Source: Rheinheimera faecalis (lineage in GTDB: Bacteria > Pseudomonadota > Gammaproteobacteria > Enterobacterales > Alteromonadaceae). From it: a stretch of DNA of 64,000 bases. Made by a program: the position numbers and the translations under genes. Shown here piece after piece: positions 45,882-53,962 of this stretch; the stretch's first letter is position 1, and each line of letters starts with the position of its first letter. Below the pieces are notes generated by a model, which was not told the origin of the DNA, ran no database searches, and saw only the letters and a program-made list of their open reading frames with translations. The DNA lies in the NCBI RefSeq assembly GCF_021290965.1, contig NZ_JAJOYT010000004.1, positions 358,831 through 422,830 on the forward strand, written 5' to 3'.

Positions 45882-46745
45882 ATGAAAATTGATTTACACA
45901 GTCACACTTATTGCTCAGATGGCGTATTAAGCCCAACCGAACTGGTTGAGCGTGCCGTCAGCAAAGGCGTGGATGTGCTTGCTATTACCGATCACGACAC
46001 TATTGCTGGCCTCTGTGAAGCCCGCGCCGCTATTGCTGAGAAAAAGCTGCCTTTGACCTTGATCCCTGGTGTGGAAATCTCCACCAGTTGGTACGAGTTT
46101 GAAATTCATATTGTTGGTTTAAATATCAATACCGATTGTCCGGTGTTTTTACAGCATTTAGCAGCTCAGCAACAGCGCAGGGTAGAAAGGGCCGAAGAGA
46201 TGGCGCGTCGTCTTGAGAAAAATAAAATACCGGACGTGCTTGAAAATGTATTAAAAATTGCCAATGGCGCAGCCTTAACCCGTACTCACTTTGCCCGTTA
46301 TCTGGTGCAGATTGGCAAAGCCAGCTCGATGAATACCGTATTTAAAAAGTACTTAAGCCGCGGCAATACGGGTTATGTGCCGAACAATTGGGTGCCTATG
46401 CAGGAGGCTGTGCAGTGGATTTTAGCTGCAGGTGGTACTCCGGTGCTGGCGCATCCACTTAAGTACAAACTGAATGGCCGTTGGCTAACCCGTTTAGCAG
46501 AAGAGTTTTCCGCTGCTGGTGGTAAAGCCATGGAAGTGGCCTCTGCCCAAATGACTCCGGTGCAAAAGCGCCAGGTCTGGATGCTGTGCCAGAAGTTTGG
46601 CTTAACGGCGTCTGCTGGTTCTGATTTTCATCAGGAAACCCCATGGAATGAGTTGGGGCGTCAATTGTATTTTACCGACGATGTCACTCCTGTATGGCAT
46701 GACTGGCAGTTGCCAGAGCCTGAATCAGCACAGCTTTCATCTTGA
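45882..46745 (+). CDS. rnm: PHP-domain RNase AM / 3',5'-nucleotide phosphatase (YciV/TrpH)
   Basis: The 287-residue protein belongs to the PHP metal-dependent phosphoesterases. Motifs: MKIDLHSHTYCSDG (residues 1-14), DVLAITDHDTIAG (about 31-43), LIPGVEIST (about 61-69), PVLAHPLKY (about 187-195) and SAGSDFHQE (about 246-254). The enteric counterpart trims 5' ends of rRNA and acts on short oligonucleotides and pAp. It is divergent from the trp operon and followed by yciO, the same neighbourhood as in enteric bacteria. Confidence 0.93.
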   Translation: MKIDLHSHTYCSDGVLSPTELVERAVSKGVDVLAITDHDTIAGLCEARAAIAEKKLPLTLIPGVEISTSWYEFEIHIVGLNINTDCPVFLQHLAAQQQRRVERAEEMARRLEKNKIPDVLENVLKIANGAALTRTHFARYLVQIGKASSMNTVFKKYLSRGNTGYVPNNWVPMQEAVQWILAAGGTPVLAHPLKYKLNGRWLTRLAEEFSAAGGKAMEVASAQMTPVQKRQVWMLCQKFGLTASAGSDFHQETPWNELGRQLYFTDDVTPVWHDWQLPEPESAQLSS

Positions 46746-46813
46746 TTTTTAACAAATTTATTGCTATTTCTTAAACATACTTTAGTTAGAAGTGCAGAGA
46801 ATAAGAAGAATTT

Positions 46814-47434
46814 ATGAGCCAGTTTTTTTATGTTCATCCTGAGAATCCACAGCAGCGTTTAATTAAACAGGCTGTGCATATTATTCAACAAGGTGGGGTA
46901 GTGATTTACCCGACAGATTCAGGTTATGCGCTGGGTTGTCATATAGGTGATAAAGCGGCGCTTGAGCGTATTTTGCAAATCCGTCAGATGAGCACAGAGC
47001 ATCACTTTACCCTGATGTGCCGCGACTTTTCTGAGTTGTCTGTTTATGCCAAGGTAGAAAACAGCGCCTTTCGCTTAATCAAAAACCATACGCCTGGTGC
47101 TTACACTTTTATTTTAAAAGGCACTAAAGAAGTCCCTAAGCGTTTGCTCAATGAAAAGAAAAAGACCGTAGGTTTACGTATTCCGCAAAACAAAATTGCG
47201 CTGGCGCTGTTAGAAGAGCTGGGTGAACCTTTGATGTCGAGTTCCTTAGTATTGCCTGGCAATGACTTTGCTGAATCGGATCCGGAAGAAATGCGTGATC
47301 AATTAGAACGTCAGGTGGATTTAATTATTCACGGTGGCGTTATTGCTGAAAACCACACCACAGTGATTGATTTATCAGAGGATAACCCCGTAGTTATACG
47401 TCAGGGCGCAGGCGATAGCAGTGCCTTCATATAA
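46814..47434 (+). CDS. yciO: YciO, Sua5/YciO/YrdC-family protein
   Basis: The 206-residue protein has the YrdC fold signature GGVVIYPTDSGYALGCHIGD near residues 30-48. KNHTPGAYTFILKGTKEVP, GLRIPQNKIA and LMSSSLVLPG are also typical. The relatives TsaC/Sua5 make threonylcarbamoyl-AMP for tRNA modification; YciO has the fold, but its own role is less certain. It is placed 68 bp after rnm and just before scpA. Confidence 0.92.
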   Translation: MSQFFYVHPENPQQRLIKQAVHIIQQGGVVIYPTDSGYALGCHIGDKAALERILQIRQMSTEHHFTLMCRDFSELSVYAKVENSAFRLIKNHTPGAYTFILKGTKEVPKRLLNEKKKTVGLRIPQNKIALALLEELGEPLMSSSLVLPGNDFAESDPEEMRDQLERQVDLIIHGGVIAENHTTVIDLSEDNPVVIRQGAGDSSAFI

Positions 47435-47463
47435 CTTCGGGTTAGAGTTTGGATGCTTAGATA

Positions 47464-48285
47464 ATGTCTGAACCACTCGCCGACAGCTTTGCCAGCCTGA
47501 CGATACAGCAGCCTTTGCCGCTGGCTTTTGTACGCGGCGAGGCTGTACTGGATAAGCCGGAAGATTTGTATATTCCGCCTGAAGCTTTGTCGGTATTGCT
47601 GGAAAGTTTTGAAGGCCCGCTCGATTTTCTTTTGTATTTAATTCGTCGTCACCGCTTTGATATTGTCGATTTGCCCATCAACGAAATCACCCTGCAGTAT
47701 ATGGAATACATTGATTTAATGCAGGATATGAACTTTGAACTGGCGGCAGAGTATTTACTAATGGCCGCTATGCTGGCGGAAATTAAATCGCGTTTATTAC
47801 TGCCGCAGCACGACCATAAAGCGGATGACGAAACCGACCCCAGAGCTGATTTAGTCAGGCGGTTGCAGGAATATGAAATTATCCGCAAAGCGGCCACTGA
47901 CGTGGATTTATTGCCACGCCAGGAGCGGGATTATTTCCCTGCCAAAGCCGGGTTAGATGATAACTTCGAACCTTATGTGATTTTGCCTGAAGTGTCGTTG
48001 CAGGAGATTTTGCTGGCACTGAAAGACATAGCCAAACGCGCCAAAGATTTTCAGCATCACCAGATTAAAAAAGAGCATTTATCCACCCGTGAGCGCATGA
48101 GTAAGATTTTAGAGTTGCTTAAAGGCCGCTCTGACTACCTTGAGTTTGCCGAATGTTTTGAGTTATCAGAAGGACGGCAGGGTGTAGTCGTCAGCTTTTT
48201 AGCTATTCTGGAGCTGGTGAAAGAAAAGCTAATACAAGTCATCCAGATCGAAGCTTATGGTCAGATCCACGTCAAATTGGCATAA
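47464..48285 (+). CDS. scpA: Segregation and condensation protein A (kleisin)
   Basis: ScpA is the kleisin that links an SMC dimer with ScpB in chromosome compaction. The 273-residue protein shows the ScpA N-terminal pattern LLESFEGPLDFLLYLIRRHRFDIVDLPI near residues 46-73, EYLLMAAMLAEIKSRLLLP, and a C-terminal winged-helix part with VVVSFLAILELVKEKLIQV. The first 40 residues form a variable extension and no clear Shine-Dalgarno precedes the ATG. An ERIC-like element separates it from scpB. Confidence 0.94.
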   Translation: MSEPLADSFASLTIQQPLPLAFVRGEAVLDKPEDLYIPPEALSVLLESFEGPLDFLLYLIRRHRFDIVDLPINEITLQYMEYIDLMQDMNFELAAEYLLMAAMLAEIKSRLLLPQHDHKADDETDPRADLVRRLQEYEIIRKAATDVDLLPRQERDYFPAKAGLDDNFEPYVILPEVSLQEILLALKDIAKRAKDFQHHQIKKEHLSTRERMSKILELLKGRSDYLEFAECFELSEGRQGVVVSFLAILELVKEKLIQVIQIEAYGQIHVKLA

Positions 48286-48286
48286 T

Positions 48287-48411
48287 GTGCCCTTCGGACT
48301 TGAAGCCGCAGCTTTGTTGACCGCGTTTGCTCGCCCCAATCACATAGTGGTCTATGTTCATGGGGACTCACGCTCTTGTCGCCGCGCTGCAACTCCAATT
48401 ACTTTGGGCAC
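48287..48411. repeat. ERIC-like repeat, copy 2, inside the scpA-scpB operon
   Basis: It begins one base after the scpA stop, with inverted ends GTGCCC/GGGCAC, and its core (48288-48410) is 123 bp, the same length as copy 1 at 4051-4173. Shared blocks include ACTTGAAGC, GCAGCTTTGTTG, CTCGCCCCA, TCACATAG and GCCGCGCTGCAAC. It lies in the same orientation as copy 1 relative to its upstream gene. As both neighbours are on the plus strand, it would be transcribed and fold in the mRNA. Confidence 0.85.
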
Positions 48412-48446
48412 CCCGTAACTGGTAGAATTTAGACAAAGGAACAGGC

Positions 48447-49028
48447 ATGGCGAAAAAAATTAACGAGCAACAACTGCTACAGTTAGTCGAAGCCGCTATT
48501 TTTGCCTCTGATAAACCTTTGTCTGTTAATGACTTACAAAGCACTGTGCTGGAAAGTTTTGAGTTAACCCGAAAACGTTTGCAGCAGGCATTAGCTCAGT
48601 TGCAACAGGATTATTTAGGCCGGGGTATTCAATTGATTGAAACCGCCTCTGGTTTTCGGTTTCAGACCCGCGCTGATTTAAGTGAATATCTGGCGTTACT
48701 CTGGCCAGAACGTTCACCACGTTATTCCCGTGCTGTGCTGGAGACGTTGGCCTTGATTGCCTATCGTCAACCTATTACCCGCGGCGAAATTGAAGAAGTG
48801 CGGGGGGTGACGGTTAGCAGTCAAATTATGCGTACTTTGCTCGACCGGGGTTGGGTCAAAGTGGTAGGGCATAAAGAAGTACCGGGTCGTCCTGGTTTGT
48901 ATGCCACGACGCCGACATTTTTAGATTATTTTGGCTTAAAGGATTTAAGCGATTTACCTGCTCTGGCCGAGTTTCAAGCAACGCCGGATTTTTTTAACCC
49001 AGTCGTGATGACTGAAGAGATACATTAA
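48447..49028 (+). CDS. scpB: Segregation and condensation protein B
   Basis: ScpB is a dimer of tandem winged-helix domains that binds ScpA. The 193-residue protein has LLQLVEAAIFASDKPLSVND (about 10-29), GFRFQTRADLSEYLALL, and the highly conserved second-domain stretch LETLALIAYRQPITRGEIEE with GRPGLYATTPTFLDYFGL. AAAGGAACAGGC precedes the ATG. It is followed three bases later by rluB, a common arrangement. Confidence 0.96.
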   Translation: MAKKINEQQLLQLVEAAIFASDKPLSVNDLQSTVLESFELTRKRLQQALAQLQQDYLGRGIQLIETASGFRFQTRADLSEYLALLWPERSPRYSRAVLETLALIAYRQPITRGEIEEVRGVTVSSQIMRTLLDRGWVKVVGHKEVPGRPGLYATTPTFLDYFGLKDLSDLPALAEFQATPDFFNPVVMTEEIH

Positions 49029-49031
49029 ATC

Positions 49032-49973
49032 ATGAGTGAAAAACTACAGAAAGTGCTGGCGCGATCCGGTGTTGGATCCCGCCGCGAGATGGAAGAATAC
49101 ATCAGTGCTGGACGTGTGACTGTGGATGGCAAAGTGGCGACATTAGGCGACCGCATCAATGCAAATCAACAAGTGCGGGTCGACGGCCATCCGGTCAAAA
49201 TTGCAGCTGAAGCTGAACAGGTATGCCGTGTTATTGCCTACCACAAACCTGAGGGCGAAATTTGTTCGCGTATCGATCCTGAAGGTCGTCCTACTGTATT
49301 TGACCGCCTGCCAAAAATTAAAGACTCACGCTGGATTGCCATTGGCCGTTTAGACATCAATACCAGCGGTTTATTGCTGTTCACCACAGATGGTGAAATG
49401 GCCAACCGTTTAATGCATCCAAAGTTTGAAGTAGAACGTGAATATGCAGTGCGTGTATTTGGTGATGTCAACGATGCAATGATCCAGAAACTGCGCACAG
49501 GCGTGGAGCTGGAAGATGGTAAAGCCAACTTCAAAAAAGTAAAAGCTATGGGCGGCGAAGGTATTAACCGCTGGTTCCATGTGGTTTTGACTGAAGGCCG
49601 TAACCGTGAAGTTCGCCGTATGTGGGAATCGCAGGGTGCTGTGGTGAGTCGCTTAATTCGTATTCGTTACGGTGATTTGTTATTGCCTAAACATTTACCA
49701 GCAGGTGGTTATGCCGAATATCCACTGGAAGATGTGAACTACTTACGTAAGCTGGTGCATTTATCGGCTGAAACTGAAAGCTTAATGAAACCGGAAGACC
49801 GTGATGAGCGTCGTCGTCGTATGGCAGGCATTAAGCGTGCAGTGCGTAAACATCAGATTATGGTGCAGTCGGGCGTGAAACCTGAAGTGGTGAAAGCAGA
49901 AAAAGCAGCGGCAGCTGAAAAAGCCAAAGCGAAAAAGCCTAAACAAACTCAGAAAAAACGTACCCGTATCTAA
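49032..49973 (+). CDS. rluB: 23S rRNA pseudouridine(2605) synthase
   Basis: RluB isomerises U2605 of 23S rRNA. The 313-residue protein has an N-terminal S4 RNA-binding domain ([20 protein letters not shown], about 3-60) and the RsuA-family catalytic domain with the active Asp in [18 protein letters not shown] (about 109-126). [13 protein letters not shown] follows. A Lys/Ala-rich tail (about 270-313) is typical of RluB orthologues. It is the last gene of the rnm-to-rluB set and is followed six bases later by a perfect palindrome. Confidence 0.95.
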   Translation: MSEKLQKVLARSGVGSRREMEEYISAGRVTVDGKVATLGDRINANQQVRVDGHPVKIAAEAEQVCRVIAYHKPEGEICSRIDPEGRPTVFDRLPKIKDSRWIAIGRLDINTSGLLLFTTDGEMANRLMHPKFEVEREYAVRVFGDVNDAMIQKLRTGVELEDGKANFKKVKAMGGEGINRWFHVVLTEGRNREVRRMWESQGAVVSRLIRIRYGDLLLPKHLPAGGYAEYPLEDVNYLRKLVHLSAETESLMKPEDRDERRRRMAGIKRAVRKHQIMVQSGVKPEVVKAEKAAAAEKAKAKKPKQTQKKRTRI

Positions 49974-49978
49974 CTCTT

Positions 49979-50033
49979 AAAATGGGGTCAGATCACATTG
50001 TTAACTGTTAACAATGTGATCTGACCCCATTTT
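49979..50033. repeat. Perfect 27-bp palindrome, GGGGTCAGA family copy 3
   Basis: The left arm 49979-50005 and the right arm 50007-50033 are exact reverse complements around a single T. The arm begins AAAATGGGGTCAGATCACAT and ends TGTTAAC. The outer half matches copy 1 (GGGGTCAGA) and the inner half matches copy 2 (CAGATCACATTGT). It is placed right after the rluB stop and ends in a T-run, so it can act as a terminator. Confidence 0.88.
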
Positions 50034-50158
50034 TTATAAACTAAATTTCACCTTATTTCATTCAGTTAGCATTAATTTATCTGGTCGGACATCAAAATGA
50101 CATCTTTGGGCGTCTAACTAAATACCTGCGTTAAATTTGAAGCCTGAGGAGAAGTGCA

Positions 50159-50353
50159 ATGAATGTATTAGAGCTGAAATTAGGCATGGTTTGCCAAACC
50201 AAAAAAGGCATAGGTGTAGTGAGTTGGATTGATGCACAGGACAGAGCTGTGTATTTGTCTGACTTGGACAACAAAGATCAGCATATAGCCGTCTCTTTTG
50301 ATGATCTGCAGGACGAACCACAGCTGCATCAAAAAGCGGATATTTATTACTGA
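50159..50353 (+). CDS. Small conserved-looking protein of unknown function (64 aa)
   Basis: Not recognised. A 64-residue soluble protein, MNVLELKLGMVCQTKKGIGV at the N terminus, acidic overall, whose short beta-rich start resembles an SH3-like or Tudor-like barrel. Its translation is supported by GAGGAG seven bases before the ATG and by a strong terminator 20 bp after the stop, so it is a complete single-gene unit. Confidence 0.65.
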   Translation: MNVLELKLGMVCQTKKGIGVVSWIDAQDRAVYLSDLDNKDQHIAVSFDDLQDEPQLHQKADIYY

Positions 50354-50374
50354 TAACTCGTGACTACCTTCTCT

Positions 50375-50411
50375 AAAAAGCCCGCCTGAATATGCCGCGG
50401 GCTTTTTTTAT
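50375..50411 (+). terminator. Terminator of the 64-aa protein gene
   Basis: AAAAAGCCCGC and GCGGGCTTTTT form an 11-bp stem with an 11-base loop, and the right arm runs into seven T in a row. Confidence 0.88.
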
Positions 50412-50521
50412 AGAATTTTCTGCTTGGCTATTTTTACTTCGATTCTGATTTGCCTGAGCTGCTATACAGTTCCTGCCTGAATTGATACTGTAGTTTGCAT
50501 CAATACTTCAGAGACAAACCA

Positions 50522-51214
50522 ATGAAAACCATAGGGTTATTAGGCGGAATGAGCTGGGAGTCGACTATTCCTTATTACCGTCAAATTAATCAGCGCATCA
50601 AACAGCAGTTAGGTGGCTTGCACAGCGGCAAAATCATTTTATACAGTGTGGATTTTGCACAAATTGAAGAATTGCAGCGCAGCGGTGACTGGGACAAAGC
50701 CGGTCAGTTGTTAGCTGATGCCGCGCTCAAGTTACAGACAGCTGGTGCTGATTGCATCGTGCTTTGTACCAATACCATGCATAAGGTTGCCGCTGTTATT
50801 GAAACTGCCGTAACTATTCCACTGTTGCATATTGCTGATGCAACGGCCGAAGCTATACAGGCAGCTGGTCTTCATAAAGTCGCTTTATTAGGCACCCGTT
50901 TTACCATGGAGCAGGATTTTTACAAAAAGCGCCTGACGGAGTCTTATGGTTTAGAAGTGCTGGTGCCGGACGAAGAGGGCAGGACTCTGGTGCATCAGGT
51001 GATTTATCAGGAGCTGTGTTTGGGTGTGGTGAATCCAAATTCACGGCTGCAGTATCAACAGATCATGGCTGATTTGGTGACACAAGGCGCAGAAGCTATT
51101 ATTTTAGGCTGCACTGAAATAGGTTTATTGGTAAGCGCAGAGGATAGCTCTGTGCCGTTATTTGATACCACGGCTTTGCATGCGCAAAAGGCGGCGGACT
51201 TTGCCTTGGAATAG
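50522..51214 (+). CDS. Aspartate/glutamate racemase family protein (YgeA/RacX-like)
   Basis: The 230-residue protein starts at ATG 50522 with the family signature MKTIGLLGGMSWESTIPYY. The two catalytic cysteines are in VLCTNTMHKV (about residue 84) and LGCTEIGLL (about 198). Family members racemise aspartate, glutamate or a broader set of amino acids without cofactor. The ribosome-binding site is weak. It is followed 11 bp later by a small unknown gene. Confidence 0.9.
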   Translation: MKTIGLLGGMSWESTIPYYRQINQRIKQQLGGLHSGKIILYSVDFAQIEELQRSGDWDKAGQLLADAALKLQTAGADCIVLCTNTMHKVAAVIETAVTIPLLHIADATAEAIQAAGLHKVALLGTRFTMEQDFYKKRLTESYGLEVLVPDEEGRTLVHQVIYQELCLGVVNPNSRLQYQQIMADLVTQGAEAIILGCTEIGLLVSAEDSSVPLFDTTALHAQKAADFALE

Positions 51215-51225
51215 GAAGATTGATT

Positions 51226-51513
51226 ATGTTGTATTTATACCTCGAAGTAGATTTATCGGACGATGATGCCGACTTAGACGAAGTAGCGCGGGACTGTGGT
51301 CATACGCTGAGTCACCCGCAGCTTTCAGACTGGGATTTATTAGGTGTAACCAACTGGCATGGTCATGCCTGTCTGGAGTTTCAGCTGCAGATGAAAGAGG
51401 CCATTGAAGATGCTGAGTTACATCAGTTGATAAGCGGTATTCAGGTGCAGATTTCGCATCCGGCCGTATCATCCAGCCGCACTATGCTGGTGAGCAGTGT
51501 TAAAGAGAGCTAA
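51226..51513 (+). CDS. Small protein of unknown function (95 aa)
   Basis: Not recognised. The 95-residue protein starts at ATG 51226 with AGGAAG upstream (a TTG two codons earlier is less likely). It is acidic at the N terminus (LYLEVDLSDDDADLDEVARD), has His and Trp in the middle (VTNWHGHACLEF) and no signal or membrane segment. It probably shares a transcript with the racemase gene and is convergent with the FlhB-tail gene, the stops being six bases apart. Confidence 0.6.
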   Translation: MLYLYLEVDLSDDDADLDEVARDCGHTLSHPQLSDWDLLGVTNWHGHACLEFQLQMKEAIEDAELHQLISGIQVQISHPAVSSSRTMLVSSVKES

Positions 51514-51519
51514 GCAGTG

Positions 51520-51849
51520 TTAGCTTTTTAAATCGATACGCTGATGAATATTGTGCCACTCGTCCGGGAATTTACCTTGTAGCACATACGAAAATGCGAT
51601 GAGCTCGGCGATAATGATATAGAGCTCTTTTGGGATATCACTACCCAGTTCAATACGTTGCAGAACCTTCACCAGTTCCTGGTCCTCATGCACCAAGACT
51701 CCATGTTCTTTGGCTGTGGCAATAATATCCTGCGCCAGTTCGCCATGACCTTTAGCGACTATTTGTGGTGCATTTTTGCCATCGTAGGCCAATGCTACAG
51801 CGCTGGCGTCTATGTCTATAGCATCGGGGTTTTTAGTCACTTCTTTCAT
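51520..51849 (-). CDS. FlhB C-terminal-domain homologue (FlhX/YlqH-like)
   Basis: A 109-residue stand-alone version of the cytoplasmic domain of the flagellar export protein FlhB. It aligns with AVALAYDGKNAPQIVAKGHG, AQDIIATAKEHGVLVHEDQE and IELGSDIPKELYIIIAEL. The autocleavage NPTH motif of full-length FlhB is replaced by DASA. AAAGGATACAA precedes the ATG. It follows a FliK-like gene by nine bases, so the pair may act together in hook-length or export-substrate switching. No other flagellar genes are near. Confidence 0.88.
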   Translation of the reverse strand: MKEVTKNPDAIDIDASAVALAYDGKNAPQIVAKGHGELAQDIIATAKEHGVLVHEDQELVKVLQRIELGSDIPKELYIIIAELIAFSYVLQGKFPDEWHNIHQRIDLKS

Positions 51850-51858
51850 TTGTATCCT

Positions 51859-53790
51859 TTAGACCCGAATGGCCAGCAAGCTGGTGGTTTTAGGCATTAA
51901 ACTGTCCGGAATTTTACCCAACTGACAATGGGCTTCTTTAACATCAATGCCTTGGGCTTTGCATCTGTCTTTTAATAGCGGCAGGTATTTTTCTGCCAGT
52001 AGTTTCAGCATGCTGGTGTCGGTATATAACTGCAACGACAAGGACGTGCCGGATAACTTGCTGATGGCCAATAATTGTCCCAGCTGTTTTAAATCAAACT
52101 TCATCGACAACTGCCAGGCGACAGATTTACCTTTGCCTTTTTCCTGTTCTTCTTCCTGCTGGGTAATGGAGATCTGGCAAAAATCCGAAACCTGCTGGTT
52201 TTGAATGGGTAAGGTTAAGAAGATCTGTTGCAACGGGTCTTTGCTTTGCTGCTCCAGCGTAGATAACTGCGCATGTTGCATCGACGAGCTTTGGCTGGAT
52301 AGTTGTTTCAATAACTGGCTGCTTTGAGTTTGATCAAGCTGAGCAACAAATTCTTTCAGCTTATGATCTTTATTTGGCCCCCTGTCATTTTGCGTCAGGG
52401 TCTGGCCTAAACGTCCTAATAACAACTGAATAGCGACCGCCAAAGTACCGGCTGCGGTTTGCGGCATAGTGACGTTTTGCAGCGGATTAAACTGCAATAA
52501 TGCCTGCAACTGAGCCGGTAGTTGTGCCAGATTAGTTAGTTTGCTGGCATCAGGTTGGCTTTGACGCACTAACTGCAAAATAGCTTTGACCGCTTCTGGT
52601 AATTCAGGCATTTCGGCCAGACTTTCCCACTCTGGATTTAGCATAGGCAATAACTGGCGCCAGGCCTGATTAAGCACCGCCGGTTCAATTTGCGGTTTTA
52701 TAAATTTAGTCGCTTCAACCGTGCCTGACACAGCCTGGCTTGGTTCTGTTTTAGAACTTTGCAGCTGAAACACTTTAGGTTGCGCTTCAATCACTATGGT
52801 TTTTTGTTCTGGTATAGCTTTGAGCTGTAACTGGCCTTGAGGGCTGAGCTGCAACTGATACTGCGGGTCTGCCAGTTGCTGTTTGGTGGCGGCCGGCAAA
52901 GGCAGTTGTTTTAAATCATTTAAACTCAGCACTGTGCCTGATACTGCATTGGTCAGTTGGGGTAATACCAAAGGCAAAATGCGTTGCTGCACTGGCGCAG
53001 ATAATGGAATGATAGTTTGAGGCTGCGCAGAAGCTGCAGCTGGTGTTTTTATCTGAGTGGGCGTCTGCCCAGGTTGCGGCTGATTTTTTACGTTGTTTGG
53101 TGTTGATCCACTTTTTAGCGGCACTGTCAGCAACTCTGACGCAGCTTTTGTATCCACAACATTCGGCAGCAAGGCCGCTTTTGGCAAAACCAGGCTAAGT
53201 TGCCCGGCTTTTAATTGCAGCTTTGCGTCCAGCCATTGGCTGGCCGGCAAGTTTTGCAAAGCCGCAGGTAAGGGCAACTGCACTTTATTTTGCCCTAACT
53301 GCAAAATCAGTTGTTGATCCTGGCGCTGAATTTGCACTTGCACCTGTACGACTTTTGCCAGATTCGTGCTTGCTTGTGTTTGCAGCTGGGCCGTTAATTG
53401 AGTGCTCAGTTGAGTACTGAGTTGAGTGCTGGGTTGGGAGCCAGGCTGAGTTGAAATTTGCGCACTGAGTTGTGTCACTAATTGTTGTAACTGCGGTTGA
53501 GTCAGCTGCACTGGCATGGGCTGAGGGCCATTCTGACTGAGTTTTAGCTGCAATTGCCCGGATAATGCCTGAGTTAATTGCACCATTAATTGGCCCTGCA
53601 AGGCCGGTAAGTTCAGTTTGGCGTCCTGAATAAGTACCATACCAGCAGCAGTCTGCAGCTTTAATTGGCCCAAACCATCTTTACCAATATTCAACAGCGC
53701 CTGATAGTTGTGTTCTTCCACCAGCACAGCAGCGGGCACAGACCCTTTGGTTTGGGCACTTAACGCGCTATCTACAGTAATCTGGTTCAC
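51859..53790 (-). CDS. FliK-like flagellar hook-length control protein, Gln-rich
   Basis: The 643-residue protein begins with GTG at 53790. The N-terminal two thirds are Gln/Leu/Pro-rich with short repeats such as STQLSTQLSTQLTAQLQ near residues 120-140, the low-complexity ruler-like composition of FliK proteins. The last about 100 residues (VAWQLSMKFDLKQLGQLLAI, then SLQLYTD) resemble the FliK C-terminal domain that contacts FlhB. It precedes the FlhB-tail gene and is divergent from ccmA. It is probably a paralogue of the main FliK. Confidence 0.75.
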   Translation of the reverse strand: MNQITVDSALSAQTKGSVPAAVLVEEHNYQALLNIGKDGLGQLKLQTAAGMVLIQDAKLNLPALQGQLMVQLTQALSGQLQLKLSQNGPQPMPVQLTQPQLQQLVTQLSAQISTQPGSQPSTQLSTQLSTQLTAQLQTQASTNLAKVVQVQVQIQRQDQQLILQLGQNKVQLPLPAALQNLPASQWLDAKLQLKAGQLSLVLPKAALLPNVVDTKAASELLTVPLKSGSTPNNVKNQPQPGQTPTQIKTPAAASAQPQTIIPLSAPVQQRILPLVLPQLTNAVSGTVLSLNDLKQLPLPAATKQQLADPQYQLQLSPQGQLQLKAIPEQKTIVIEAQPKVFQLQSSKTEPSQAVSGTVEATKFIKPQIEPAVLNQAWRQLLPMLNPEWESLAEMPELPEAVKAILQLVRQSQPDASKLTNLAQLPAQLQALLQFNPLQNVTMPQTAAGTLAVAIQLLLGRLGQTLTQNDRGPNKDHKLKEFVAQLDQTQSSQLLKQLSSQSSSMQHAQLSTLEQQSKDPLQQIFLTLPIQNQQVSDFCQISITQQEEEQEKGKGKSVAWQLSMKFDLKQLGQLLAISKLSGTSLSLQLYTDTSMLKLLAEKYLPLLKDRCKAQGIDVKEAHCQLGKIPDSLMPKTTSLLAIRV

Positions 53791-53962
53791 TTATTTTTAC
53801 GTCCATTGCTAGCATCGGAGATAACGACATTGATATATCGGCAGTGGTGGCTTTGATCTGAAACATTAATTTCTACAAAGCCCACTGTTTCAAGGTTATA
53901 GCGCATTCGTATTCTATTGCCAATATGCTAAGATGCCGCGACTTTTTTTGGGAGTTTGCCCT

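Noticed and set aside
53380..53460. Short tandem DNA repeat within the FliK-like gene
   Set aside because: It reflects repeated Ser-Thr-Gln-Leu codons of a low-complexity protein, not an independent repeat element.
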